From Clostridiaceae bacterium (GTDB lineage Bacteria; Bacillota; Clostridia; Oscillospirales; Acutalibacteraceae), in NCBI GenBank assembly GCA_016292705.1, contig JAEDHZ010000003.1:1-26067 (forward strand): a stretch of 26,067 bases of DNA, in the 5' to 3' direction. How positions within the stretch are numbered: position 1 is the first letter of the stretch; the number at the start of each line of letters is the position of its first letter. The translations under genes and the position numbers were made by a program. Positions 14,461 to 22,781 of this stretch are shown piece by piece. The notes beneath the pieces are model-generated. The model ran no database searches. It had not been told where the DNA came from and worked only from the letters and a program-made list of their open reading frames with translations.

Positions 14461-16245
14461 TTATTTCTCTTCCTTGACGGTTGCAATTCCGAGTTCAACA
14501 AGCTGTTCGCTGTCAACAACAGCCGGGCACTCGGTCATAGGCTCGCTTGCATTCTGAACCTTGGGATATGCTATTACATCACGCAGGGTGTCAAGACGAA
14601 GCAACTGCATACACAGTCTGTCAAGTCCTATTCCTATTCCGCCGTGCGGGGGTGCGCCGTATTTGAATGCGTCGGTGAGAAAACCGAACTTTTCATAGGC
14701 TTCTTCATCTGAAAGACCGAGAAGTTCAAAAATCCTCTTCTGAAGTTCAGGGTCGGTGATTCTGATTGAACCGCTTGCAAGCTCAATTCCGTTGAGAACA
14801 AGGTCGTATGCCGTTGCTCTGACATTCGCCTTGTCGCTTTCAAGATAAGGCAGACATTCCTCAAGCGGAGCAGTGAACGGATGGTGCATTGCAACAAACT
14901 GACCGAGATCCTCATCCCAGTCAAAGAACGGGAACTCAACAATCCAAAGCAGATTGTACTTGTCCTGTGGAATGATATCCAGCTTCTTTGCAATGTTCTG
15001 GCGCAGTGCTCCGAGAACGGGCAGAGTGATGCGCTCCTTGTCGGCAATGATGAGAACAACATCACCGTTTTCGGCTCCTGCTTTCTTTTTGATTGCCGCC
15101 ATCTCATCGTCTGTCATGAACTTTGCAAAAGATGAGGCAACAGTTCCGTCCTCTGCATATCTTACCCATGCAATTCCCTTTGCGCCGATACCCTTGACAA
15201 ATTCAGTGAGTTTGTCAATTTCTTTCCTCGTAAGGACAGAGTATGCGCCCTTTGCAGTGATTCCGCAAACCCTTGAACCGTTTGCAACCGCACCGGAGAA
15301 CACGCCGAAGCCGCAGTCCTTAACTTCCCCGGCAAGGTCAAAAATCTCCATACCGTAACGGGTATCCGGCTTGTCGGAACCGTAACGCTCCATTGCCTCC
15401 TTATAGGTAAGGCGAGGCAGTTTTTCGTTGATATCAACTCCGAGTGCCTCCTTGAAAAGCTTTTTCATGAAGCCCTCAATCATTGAAAGAACATCTTCCA
15501 TTTCAACAAAGCTCATCTCAACATCAATCTGGGTGAACTCCGGCTGACGGTCGGCGCGCAGGTCTTCGTCACGGAAGCAACGGGCAATCTGCATATAGCG
15601 GTCAAAACCGGCAACCATTGAAAGCTGCTTATAAAGCTGCGGAGATTGAGGAAGAGCATAAAAGCTTCCTTTATGGATTCTTGAGGGAACAAGGAAGTCT
15701 CTTGCTCCCTCGGGAGTTGATTTGATGAGCATCGGCGTTTCAATTTCAACAAATCCGTTTTCGTCAAAATAGTCACGGGTAATTTTTGTTATCCTGTGGC
15801 GCATGAGAATGTTCTTTTGCAAATCGGGGCGGCGCAAGTCAAGATAGCGGTATTTGAGCCTTGTCAGCTCGCTTGTCGGGCAGTTTTCAATGATGTCAAA
15901 CGGCGGAGTTTCGCTTTCGCCGAGAATGCGGAGATCTGAAACATCAATTTCAACCTCACCGGTCGGAATGTCAAGATTCTTTGAGGAACGCTCACGCACA
16001 ACTCCCTTTGCCATAAGAACATACTCACTGCGGACAGCGGAGGCTTTTTCAAAAATGCTCCTGTCCGTGTGGTCATCAAAGGCAAGCTGAACAATTCCCG
16101 TTCTGTCTCTCAGGTCAATGAAAATCAGTGAGCCGAGGTCACGCTGCTTTTGAACCCAGCCGCAGACAACGGCGGTTTCGCCGATATTCTTTGCACTGAA
16201 CGAACCGCAATAGCCGGTTCTTTTGAGTCCTGTCATGGTATCCAT
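14461..16245 (-). CDS. aspS: Aspartyl-tRNA synthetase
   Basis: Charges tRNA-Asp with aspartate; class II enzyme, cytosolic. The 594 residues match the long bacterial form. An N-terminal OB-fold anticodon-binding domain (VCGWVQKQRDLGSLIFIDLR) is followed by the class II core, with motif 2 at FRDEDLRADRQPEFTQIDVE and motif 3 at GIGIGLDRL. The bacterial insertion (GAD-type) domain lies between them at about residues 290-400, including ITAKGAYSVLT and LIIADKERITLPVLGALRQ. The ATG at 16245 follows AAGAGGTG; a second ATG three codons later is less likely. It is second in a two-gene operon, 13 bases after hisS, so it shares the T-box control of the leader upstream of hisS. Confidence 0.97.
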   Translation of the reverse strand: MDTMTGLKRTGYCGSFSAKNIGETAVVCGWVQKQRDLGSLIFIDLRDRTGIVQLAFDDHTDRSIFEKASAVRSEYVLMAKGVVRERSSKNLDIPTGEVEIDVSDLRILGESETPPFDIIENCPTSELTRLKYRYLDLRRPDLQKNILMRHRITKITRDYFDENGFVEIETPMLIKSTPEGARDFLVPSRIHKGSFYALPQSPQLYKQLSMVAGFDRYMQIARCFRDEDLRADRQPEFTQIDVEMSFVEMEDVLSMIEGFMKKLFKEALGVDINEKLPRLTYKEAMERYGSDKPDTRYGMEIFDLAGEVKDCGFGVFSGAVANGSRVCGITAKGAYSVLTRKEIDKLTEFVKGIGAKGIAWVRYAEDGTVASSFAKFMTDDEMAAIKKKAGAENGDVVLIIADKERITLPVLGALRQNIAKKLDIIPQDKYNLLWIVEFPFFDWDEDLGQFVAMHHPFTAPLEECLPYLESDKANVRATAYDLVLNGIELASGSIRITDPELQKRIFELLGLSDEEAYEKFGFLTDAFKYGAPPHGGIGIGLDRLCMQLLRLDTLRDVIAYPKVQNASEPMTECPAVVDSEQLVELGIATVKEEK

Positions 16246-16258
16246 TTATTCACACCTC

Positions 16259-17608
16259 TTAAAATAAGTTTTTGTTCATGAGTTCATCAATATCAATGTC
16301 TGCGTCAATGCCGAGTTCCTCAAGACCCTTGAGGCTTTCGCTGAGGCTTGCACGCAGAAAAGCGTTTTCAAAATCCGGGAGCGCAACCTCGGTTTCCTCG
16401 CCGCTTTCCATGTTTTTGAGGCGAACAATTCCGCTGTCAAGCTCACTGTCTCCGAGAACAACGGTGAACTGTGCGCCAAGCTTGTTTGCATATTTCATCT
16501 GAGCCTTGACCGAGCGTCCGACAACATCAAACTGAACCTCAACGCCCTCGTTGCGCAGAGCCGACGCAATTTTTGCCGCCTCAAAGCTTGCCCTTTCACC
16601 CATTGTTGCAATATAAAGGGCACATCTTTCCCTTTCCGGGAACGGCAAGCCCTGCTTATCCATAAGAAGCAGCAATCTCTCAATGCCTATTGCAAAACCG
16701 AGAGCCGGAGTGTGCGCACCGCCTATCTCCTCAACAAGTCCGTCATATCTTCCGCCGCCGCAAACCGTGCCCTGAGCGCCGATTCCGGTTGAAACGAACT
16801 CAAAAACGGTTCTTGTGTAATAATCAAGGCCTCTGACAATGGAAGGATTGACAGTGAAAGCAATTCCCATAGCCTTGAGATAGTTCTGAACAGAATCAAA
16901 ATGATTTCTGCAATCTTCACAAAGGAAGTCAGTAACCTTCGGCGCATTCTCAGCAATTTTTGAGCAGACAGGACTTTTGCAGTCAAGAATTCTCATTGGG
17001 TTGCGGTCAAGTCTTTCAAGGCAGGTGTGGCAAAGCTCGTCCTTTTTGCTTTCAAAATAGTCATGCAGTGCTTTATGATACTCCTTACGACATTCCGGAC
17101 AGCCGATTGAGTTGATTTCAAGCTGCAATCCGCTGACTCCGAGAAAAGAAAAAATGCTGTTTGCAACGCTGATGACCTCTGCGTCCGCAGCGGGAGAAGC
17201 CGTTCCGAGACATTCAAGTCCGAACTGATGGAACTCACGAAGTCTTCCTGCCTGCGGTTTTTCATAGCGATAGCAGGAAACAAGATAGCAAAGCTTCTGC
17301 GGCATTGCTTCGTTATATAGTCCGTTTTCAAGGTATGACCGGACTACTCCGGCAGTTCCCTCGGGACGCAGCGTTATTGAGCGCTCTCCCTTGTCAAGAA
17401 AAGTATACATTTCCTTTTGAACAACATCTGTTGTGTCTCCGACACCACGCTGAAAAAGTTCAGTGTGTTCAAAAACGGGAATCCTGATTTCCCGGAAACC
17501 GCAGTTCCCGGCAATTTCAAGGGCGGTTTGCTCAACAAAGCGAACCTTGTGGCTCTCGGACGGAAGGGTGTCCTGCGTGCCTTTAATTGATTTTGTAATA
17601 AGCGCCAT
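16259..17608 (-). CDS. hisS: Histidyl-tRNA synthetase
   Basis: Charges tRNA-His; class II, cytosolic dimer. The N-terminal KGTQDTLPSES is the family signature, motif 2 is RYEKPQAGRLREFHQFGLE and the HisA-specific motif is RGLDYYTRTVFEF. A cysteine-rich segment (CPEC, CHTC, CKSPVC and CEDC between about residues 170 and 235) is like that of clostridial HisRS and may bind zinc. The C-terminal anticodon-binding domain includes VQFDVVGRSVKAQMKYANKL. The 449 residues are slightly longer than the ~420-residue type, owing to an acidic tail ending IDADIDIDELMNKNLF. The ATG follows AGGAGG. It is first in the hisS-aspS operon under a T-box leader. Confidence 0.97.
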   Translation of the reverse strand: MALITKSIKGTQDTLPSESHKVRFVEQTALEIAGNCGFREIRIPVFEHTELFQRGVGDTTDVVQKEMYTFLDKGERSITLRPEGTAGVVRSYLENGLYNEAMPQKLCYLVSCYRYEKPQAGRLREFHQFGLECLGTASPAADAEVISVANSIFSFLGVSGLQLEINSIGCPECRKEYHKALHDYFESKKDELCHTCLERLDRNPMRILDCKSPVCSKIAENAPKVTDFLCEDCRNHFDSVQNYLKAMGIAFTVNPSIVRGLDYYTRTVFEFVSTGIGAQGTVCGGGRYDGLVEEIGGAHTPALGFAIGIERLLLLMDKQGLPFPERERCALYIATMGERASFEAAKIASALRNEGVEVQFDVVGRSVKAQMKYANKLGAQFTVVLGDSELDSGIVRLKNMESGEETEVALPDFENAFLRASLSESLKGLEELGIDADIDIDELMNKNLF

Positions 17609-17632
17609 ACTCAGCCTCCTGATGAATAATTA

Positions 17633-17835
17633 TAAAAAGAAAAACACTGCTTCTCCCGAACAAAACAGGGATGAAGCAATGCTCCACGGTACCACCCAGA
17701 TTGGGCGCAATGCGCCCCACTTGAACACCTTAACGCGGCAAACGGGCATAAAAGCCGGCTCATGAATGTCTTCACCCGAAAAACGGCGCAGGGAGCTTTC
17801 AGCCTCATGCTCCCCTCTCTGAGCGCTTTTTGGGG
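17633..17835 (-). ncRNA. T-box riboswitch leader of hisS-aspS
   Basis: Senses uncharged tRNA and lets transcription continue when charging is low. On the minus strand, stem I begins around 17831 (its base pairs AAAAGC with GCTTTT at 17750-17755) and carries the AGAGAG segment (about 17820-17810). The specifier loop reads GAAGACATTCATGAGC, which I align to the known glyQS leader segment GAAAGGCATTCTTGAGC; this places the specifier at GAC, an Asp codon (17770-17768). The T-box TGGGTGGTACCGTGG lies at 17698-17684. The terminator (17681-17645, then TTTTTCTTTTT) competes with an antiterminator formed by the T-box. AGGAGG and the hisS ATG follow. Confidence 0.93.
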
Positions 17836-17859
17836 TTACTCTTTTCAGTCAAAGCCTTT

Positions 17860-17865
17860 GTTATA
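17860..17865 (-). promoter_or_regulatory. Possible -10 of the T-box/hisS promoter
   Basis: Minus-strand TATAAC (17865-17860) is the best -10 upstream of stem I and would start the transcript around 17852. No good -35 is seen at the normal distance. Confidence 0.3.
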
Positions 17866-17919
17866 TTTCCAGCCGTACACCGGACGGCAAAAACGGCTGA
17901 ATCGGTCAAGAACCTGAAA

Positions 17920-18321
17920 TTACTTGGGGTTAACAATGTCACGCCAATCAAGGTCACCACGCTCAAGAGCATGGATAAGAGCCTCGGCGGTTGCGATGTT
18001 GGTTGCAACGGGAATGTTATGAACATCGCAAAGCCTCAAAAGGTTTGCTTCATTCGGTTCGCCGGGCTTGGGATTGAGAGGGTCACGGAAAATGAGAAGA
18101 AGGTCTATCTCGTTGCAGGCTATTCTCGCCGCAATCTGCTCTTCACCGCCCTGATAACCGGCAAGGAACCCGGCAATGCTCAGACCCGTTGCCTCCGAAA
18201 CAATCTTGCCGGTTGTTCCGGTTGCACAAAGGTTATGCTTGCTGAGCGTTCCACAGTATGCAATGCAGAACTGCGTCATAAGTTCCTTTTTTGCATCATG
18301 AGCAATAAGTGCAATATTCAT
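17920..18321 (-). CDS. mgsA: Methylglyoxal synthase, with Glu at the usual catalytic Asp
   Basis: Converts dihydroxyacetone phosphate to methylglyoxal and phosphate, a bypass of lower glycolysis when phosphate or flux is limiting. The 133 residues match the B. subtilis-type short enzyme. Conserved features are IALIAHDAKK (H8, D9), the phosphate-binding CATGTTGK (32-39), IFRDPL (D80) and HNIPVATNIATAE. The hallmark SGPxGGDxQI reads AGYQGGEEQI (54-63) here: the Asp that acts as base in E. coli (D71) is Glu60, and Ser-Gly-Pro is Ala-Gly-Tyr. The gene has its own promoter and sits between the cell-shape operon and hisS, a known neighbourhood for mgsA in Firmicutes. The family is clear; full activity is not assured. 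Confidence 0.88.
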   Translation of the reverse strand: MNIALIAHDAKKELMTQFCIAYCGTLSKHNLCATGTTGKIVSEATGLSIAGFLAGYQGGEEQIAARIACNEIDLLLIFRDPLNPKPGEPNEANLLRLCDVHNIPVATNIATAEALIHALERGDLDWRDIVNPK

Positions 18322-18451
18322 TGATTCATCCTCACCCTAAAAATAATACATATCTTCTATATAGCGGAGCAATCTTTTCAAGCACCGCAAAAGACAAACG
18401 GGATTATCAAACTGTCGAGCCAATTCGTCACAGTTCAACAATCTTTCGTTC

Positions 18452-18480
18452 ATTCTAACAAATTCCCGTCAATAATTCAA
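18452..18480 (-). promoter_or_regulatory. Promoter of mgsA
   Basis: Minus-strand TTGAAT (18475-18480), 17-bp spacer, TAGAAT (18452-18457) preceded by TGT, an extended -10. It sits about 130 bases before the mgsA ATG, so mgsA is separable from the minD operon upstream. Confidence 0.68.
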
Positions 18481-18516
18481 GCAATTTTCAAAATTTTGAC
18501 AAAAAAGTGTCTGATG

Positions 18517-19236
18517 TTATCCAAAGCACAACTCAACGCTCTCGCCGCTCAGCCTTTTTGCAATGTTTTTTATCGGCTGATATGAAGCCTGACCTTTTTT
18601 ATAGACCGAAACACCCATTGCGCCGAAACGGAGATACGGATCTTCCGGAACAATTCCGAGAAGCTGCACCGCAGTGGAGTCAATTACATCATCAATATTC
18701 AGCATTTTTTTGCGCCTTATATCTTTCTTTATTGCACGGTTGACAACCATCCTCACTTCTCCCACACCGCATTGAATAAGCTCATCCGCAGCGGTGAACG
18801 CACCACGGACACAAACATAGTCCGGTGTTGCAACAAGAACACCCTTGTCCGCCGCAGCAGCAGCAAGCTGAACACCCTTTCCGATTCCGGCAGGCGCATC
18901 AAGAAGAATATAGTCAAACTTTTTGTCAAGCCCTTTCATCAGCTCTCTGATTTTTTTCGGTGTTGCGTCGCCGTATCTTCGTGGGCAGGACATTACGCTC
19001 AAGCCATCCGCCTTATAAATCGACTCTTCAATGCTGCACCTTCCAAGCAAAACATCGCCCCAGTCATAGACAACTGCTTCCGATGTTCCGACAAGCAGGT
19101 CAATTCCCCGAAGGTCGTCAAAATCAACCAAAAGAACACTCTGTCCCCGTTCAGCAAGTGCTTTGCCCACCGCAACGGTCAGCGTTGTTTTTCCGACTCC
19201 GCCCTTTCCGGACGCAAAAACAATTTTTCTTGCCAT
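18517..19236 (-). CDS. minD: MinD-like ATPase without an evident membrane-targeting helix
   Basis: A P-loop ATPase of the MinD/ParA group. The deviant Walker A is SGKGGVGKTT (9-18), with the signature lysine K11. Walker A-prime is LLVDFDD, and LLDAPAGIGKG matches the DxPAGIEQG segment specific to MinD. The LNIDDVIDS...LLGIVPED stretch also fits MinD rather than ParA or Mrp. MinD normally binds membrane through a C-terminal amphipathic helix and positions the septum with MinC and MinE. This protein is 239 residues against about 265-270, ending NIAKRLSGESVELCFG, where others continue into that helix. Neither minC nor minE lies beside it. It is last in the mreBCD-PBP2 operon, 12 bases after the PBP2 stop. 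Confidence 0.85.
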   Translation of the reverse strand: MARKIVFASGKGGVGKTTLTVAVGKALAERGQSVLLVDFDDLRGIDLLVGTSEAVVYDWGDVLLGRCSIEESIYKADGLSVMSCPRRYGDATPKKIRELMKGLDKKFDYILLDAPAGIGKGVQLAAAAADKGVLVATPDYVCVRGAFTAADELIQCGVGEVRMVVNRAIKKDIRRKKMLNIDDVIDSTAVQLLGIVPEDPYLRFGAMGVSVYKKGQASYQPIKNIAKRLSGESVELCFG

Positions 19237-19248
19237 TGTTCAACCTCC

Positions 19249-21276
19249 TCATCTGAGCAATTCTCCCTCAGTCTGCGCAGGCTGTTCGCCCTGCGCAGCG
19301 GCAAAGTACTGTTCAAAAACAGCTGCGGCAACGGGAGCCGTTGAACCGCCGCTTGTTGCGCCCTCAACAACAACAGAAACCGCAATTTCCGGTTTCTCAT
19401 ACGGAGCAAAAGCAATAATAAGACCGTTGTTCTTTTCCGTTTTTCCGTTGCCGGCTTTTCTGACGGTTGTTGTTCCGGTTTTTGCGGCAACCTTTACCGG
19501 CACACGGGTAAAGTCCGCATAGCTTTTTGTTCCGACAAGGAGCATACCCTCATAAACAAGATCCCAGTTTTTATCGCTGAAATCTGCTTTGGAAAGAATC
19601 TGATCCTGCTCGGTATATACTGTTTCGCTGTAATCGGATTTAACAATGGATTTTACGAAATGCGCCTTGTGGCGGACGCCCCGGTTCGCAATGACGGAAG
19701 CGTAGGAGCAAAGCTGAATCGGCGTGAACTGATTGTCGCCGTGACCGATACCGGCCTGAATTGTCAGACCCGGTGTCCAGAGTTCGCCCTTTTCCGTCCG
19801 GAACGAAACGGAGTCAACAATGCCCTTTGATTCACCGATTTCAACGCCCGTTTCCTCACCGAGGCCGAACATTGTGAAATAATCGTTGAGCTTTTCAATT
19901 CCGAGCAGACGGGAGGTTTCATAGAAGAAAATGTTGCAGCTGTTATACAGCGCATAAATGACATCCAGGCTTCCGTGCACACCCGTGCAGGTGGGACGGT
20001 AGTCTTTATAATGGGTATAAATTCCGCCGCAGGTAACAAGGGTGTCCTCATCAATAATCTTTTCCTCAAGTCCTGCCATTGCAACCGCCGGTTTGATGGT
20101 TGAACCGGGTGTATAAGTACTCAGAAGCGCACGGTTCCAGAGCGGCTTGTTTGAATCTTTATTGAGCTTTGCAGCGTTCTTTGAGTATTTTGAAAGGTCA
20201 TAGGTCGGATAGCTCACACAGGCAAGGATATCATTGTTTTTTGTGTCCATAACAACAACAGATCCGCCCGTTACATTTGCATTTTTTGCCCGGAAGTCAA
20301 GAATGAGCTTTTCAAGCGCATCACGGGCAACCTGCTGCAGATCCTTGCGGATTGTGAGGATAACCGTGTCGCCGTTTTGCGGCAGAGTGATATATTTTTC
20401 CGTGGTATTGCCCTCTGAATCGGTTGTAACCCGCTTTTTGCCCTTTTCACCCCGGAGAACGGATTCATAAGCATATTCAATTCCGTTTTTGCCTATTGTA
20501 TCGTTAAGCGCATAGCCCTCGCTTTTCTTTTCTGCGTATTCTTCAGGGCTTATTGCCCCGACAATTCCGAGAATGTGGGAGGCAATCTCTCCGTCCGGGT
20601 ATTCCCGTTCAGACCTGACCTGAACATCAACACCGCAAAAAGAGTCGCTTTTTTCCTTGATATCCGAGGCAAGAGCGGCGGAAACATCCTTTGCAAAAAC
20701 ATAGGGCGTTGCCGAATTAAAGCCGTTCTTGACCATTGAGTAATAGACCGAAGCAATGTCCCTTGCCTGTGAAAGCGGATAGTTCTCAAGCGAATATCTT
20801 TTTACAAGAGCATCAAAACAATTTTGCACCGTTGCATAGGGGTTAAGATCAAGAAATGCCGAAGATCGAAGATAGGAAACCTCGTTCTCCCTGTTCTTGG
20901 CAAAGTAAAGAGTTCCGCTTTTGCTGACCTTTATCGGAAGCTCATCAATCCACTTTGCACCTGCACGGTCAAAGAGGGAAATCAGCTCGGAAATAATCCT
21001 GTTTCGTTCATCCTTTTCGCTTGACGAAGGAAAGTTGACATAGTTGAAAACAATCGTTCTGACCTGTCTGCTTGTTGCAAGGGTATTTCCGTCACGGTCA
21101 AGGATTTCTCCCCTGACGGGCTCAACATCAATTTCAACACCCTTGACAGCCGCCTGGGCGGCTTCACCTGCGGAAACGACCTGAACATCCCAGAGTTTAA
21201 TAAGGAAGGCAGCAAAAACAACGGCTATCATCACAATAACAGCCGTATTCCTTTTCTTGCTGACTTTTCCTCTCAT
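19249..21276 (-). CDS. mrdA: Penicillin-binding protein 2 (elongation transpeptidase)
   Basis: Class B transpeptidase that cross-links peptidoglycan during cell elongation. The 675 residues begin with a membrane anchor (about 11-27), followed by the dimerisation domain with RGEILDRDGNTLA (55-67). The transpeptidase domain has all three active-site motifs: STIK (S392, K395), SCN (446-448) and KTGT (599-602), with GSTIKP in the usual context. The C-terminal tail is short and Gln/Glu-rich. Its place directly after mreD matches the elongasome clusters of Firmicutes; the usual partner RodA is not in the window. The ATG is 32 bases after mreD. Confidence 0.94.
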   Translation of the reverse strand: MRGKVSKKRNTAVIVMIAVVFAAFLIKLWDVQVVSAGEAAQAAVKGVEIDVEPVRGEILDRDGNTLATSRQVRTIVFNYVNFPSSSEKDERNRIISELISLFDRAGAKWIDELPIKVSKSGTLYFAKNRENEVSYLRSSAFLDLNPYATVQNCFDALVKRYSLENYPLSQARDIASVYYSMVKNGFNSATPYVFAKDVSAALASDIKEKSDSFCGVDVQVRSEREYPDGEIASHILGIVGAISPEEYAEKKSEGYALNDTIGKNGIEYAYESVLRGEKGKKRVTTDSEGNTTEKYITLPQNGDTVILTIRKDLQQVARDALEKLILDFRAKNANVTGGSVVVMDTKNNDILACVSYPTYDLSKYSKNAAKLNKDSNKPLWNRALLSTYTPGSTIKPAVAMAGLEEKIIDEDTLVTCGGIYTHYKDYRPTCTGVHGSLDVIYALYNSCNIFFYETSRLLGIEKLNDYFTMFGLGEETGVEIGESKGIVDSVSFRTEKGELWTPGLTIQAGIGHGDNQFTPIQLCSYASVIANRGVRHKAHFVKSIVKSDYSETVYTEQDQILSKADFSDKNWDLVYEGMLLVGTKSYADFTRVPVKVAAKTGTTTVRKAGNGKTEKNNGLIIAFAPYEKPEIAVSVVVEGATSGGSTAPVAAAVFEQYFAAAQGEQPAQTEGELLR

Positions 21277-21308
21277 AAAAAGCTGTGTCCTTTCCTGAAA
21301 ATAATAAG

Positions 21309-21866
21309 TTACTGTTTAGGTAAACCGGTGACGAACCTCTTGGGTTCGTCAAGAGCATTTTTCAGCCCCTTTATCAGATAATAATATAGCGGTGAAAAAA
21401 CAAGTGTGTAAAGGCACGACGGAAGATAAAAGCCCACAAGCAGTTTGGCTGACGGATCATAGCCCTTGAGGAACAAAAAGCAAAACCAGTATGAGCAAAG
21501 CACAACAACAACCGAAACCGACGACACCGCAAGCGCGGAAAAAACATTCGTCCGCAGAAGAAAACTTGACGCTGCTCCGCACAAAAATCCGACAAGACAA
21601 AGAACAACGGCAAAAAAGCCGTCCCCGTCAGAAACGGCAAAATCCCAGAGAGCGCCGGCAAGAAACCCGAAAACAAAGCCGGCAAGACTGCGCTCGAAAA
21701 GCGCAATAACCGCAACAAGCACAACAAGAGGCATTGCCTTTGCACCGCTTACCGAAGGAAGCGCTCCCTTTGTGTTTTGAAAAAGAGCAGTCAGAACAAC
21801 AAGCAGAGCAAGAAGCGCTCTTCTTATGTACAGGCTTTTTTTATGGCTCGAAAGCTCGGTTTTCAA
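21309..21866 (-). CDS. mreD: Rod shape-determining protein MreD
   Basis: Integral membrane protein of the elongation machinery. The 185 residues contain about five hydrophobic helices (ALLALLVVLTALFQ, AMPLVVLVAVIALF, FVFGFLAGALWDFAV, LALAVSSVSVVVVLCSYWF-like region, LYTLVFSPLYYYLI), with GFLAGALWDF matching the G.l.GLl.D signature. Sequence is poorly conserved in this family, so position between mreC and PBP2 is an important part of the call. It starts five bases after the mreC stop and is probably translationally coupled. Confidence 0.88.
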   Translation of the reverse strand: MKTELSSHKKSLYIRRALLALLVVLTALFQNTKGALPSVSGAKAMPLVVLVAVIALFERSLAGFVFGFLAGALWDFAVSDGDGFFAVVLCLVGFLCGAASSFLLRTNVFSALAVSSVSVVVVLCSYWFCFLFLKGYDPSAKLLVGFYLPSCLYTLVFSPLYYYLIKGLKNALDEPKRFVTGLPKQ

Positions 21867-21871
21867 TCTTT

Positions 21872-22735
21872 TCAGTCCTCTCGTTCAATCTGCTCAACAC
21901 CCTGACCTTTGAAGTCGGTAATGACAAAAATGTCCTCAAGCTCATCAATTTTTGCGCCGGGGTCTATGATGGCATAGCTTGTCAGGTCATAATCACTGTC
22001 GCAGACCTGAGTAACTGTTCCAATAATGAAACCCTTAGGATAAATTCCGCCGATTCCGGAGGTCAGAATAATTCCGCCCGGAGCGATGTCGGTTGTCCTT
22101 TCAAGGCCTGCCATAATGCACTTTCCCTGAAGTGACTGTTCGGTTGAAGCGGTAACATAGGCAGTTTCCCTTGTTTCGCTTTCAATTGCGCTGATGTTCA
22201 CCGCCGGATTCAGAATGGATTGAGCAACACTATAGGTCGGATTGACCTTTTTAATAATTCCAACAACATAATTTCCGCTGACAACGGGGTCATTGACCGC
22301 AATGTCGTCACTGCTGCCTTTGTCAATTATGAGCGAAGAAAAGACATCGGCAGAATCAGTGCCGATGATTTCAGCACGGCAAAGCTTGAGCTGGGGATTT
22401 TTCTCCTTGACCTCAAGCATATCCTCGTATGCGGAAATTTTATGCTTCATCTCGTCATAATCGGCAAGCTTTTTTTCATAGTCCGCAACCTTGTCCCTCA
22501 GTTTTTCGTTTTCGTTTTTATATGTTGAAACACGGGCAAACGAGGATGTGAACCATTCAAACCTGTCCGCCACTGCGCCCGAAAGCTTTTGAAGCGGCTT
22601 GAAAGCAACCGAAACAACGCTTGTGAACGGCGAGGAAGCACTTGAGGAAACGCAGGCAAGAATTGCCCCCACAAGCAACGCACAAATCACAAGCACAAAA
22701 GCTTTGAACCGTGTGCTTTTTAAAAACCTTCGCAT
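21872..22735 (-). CDS. mreC: Rod shape-determining protein MreC
   Basis: Periplasm-facing scaffold that links MreB and MreD to PBP2. The 287 residues have an N-terminal cytosolic tip, one membrane helix (about 11-30, FKAFVLVICALLVGAILACV), a coiled coil (about 65-112) and the double beta-barrel domain. Typical segments are CRAEIIGTDSADVFSSLIID, DIAVNDPVVSGNYVVGII, then GLERTTDIAPGGIILTSGIG and YPKGFIIGTVTQV. Length and domain order are normal. It lies 46 bases after mreB in the same operon. Confidence 0.93.
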   Translation of the reverse strand: MRRFLKSTRFKAFVLVICALLVGAILACVSSSASSPFTSVVSVAFKPLQKLSGAVADRFEWFTSSFARVSTYKNENEKLRDKVADYEKKLADYDEMKHKISAYEDMLEVKEKNPQLKLCRAEIIGTDSADVFSSLIIDKGSSDDIAVNDPVVSGNYVVGIIKKVNPTYSVAQSILNPAVNISAIESETRETAYVTASTEQSLQGKCIMAGLERTTDIAPGGIILTSGIGGIYPKGFIIGTVTQVCDSDYDLTSYAIIDPGAKIDELEDIFVITDFKGQGVEQIERED

Positions 22736-22781
22736 TATTTCAAAACACGGATGAGAGCGTCATGCCCTTTCCGTTCCTTTC

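Noticed and set aside
17870..17899. CAGCCGT/ACGGCTG stem as an mgsA terminator
   Set aside because: The 16-base loop and the absence of a T-run on either side do not fit an intrinsic terminator; it may only be chance pairing in the hisS promoter region.
21466..21866. Open frames on the plus strand opposite mreD and mreC
   Set aside because: They are Lys/Gln/Thr-rich reverse-complement shadows of hydrophobic codons and lack ribosome binding sites.
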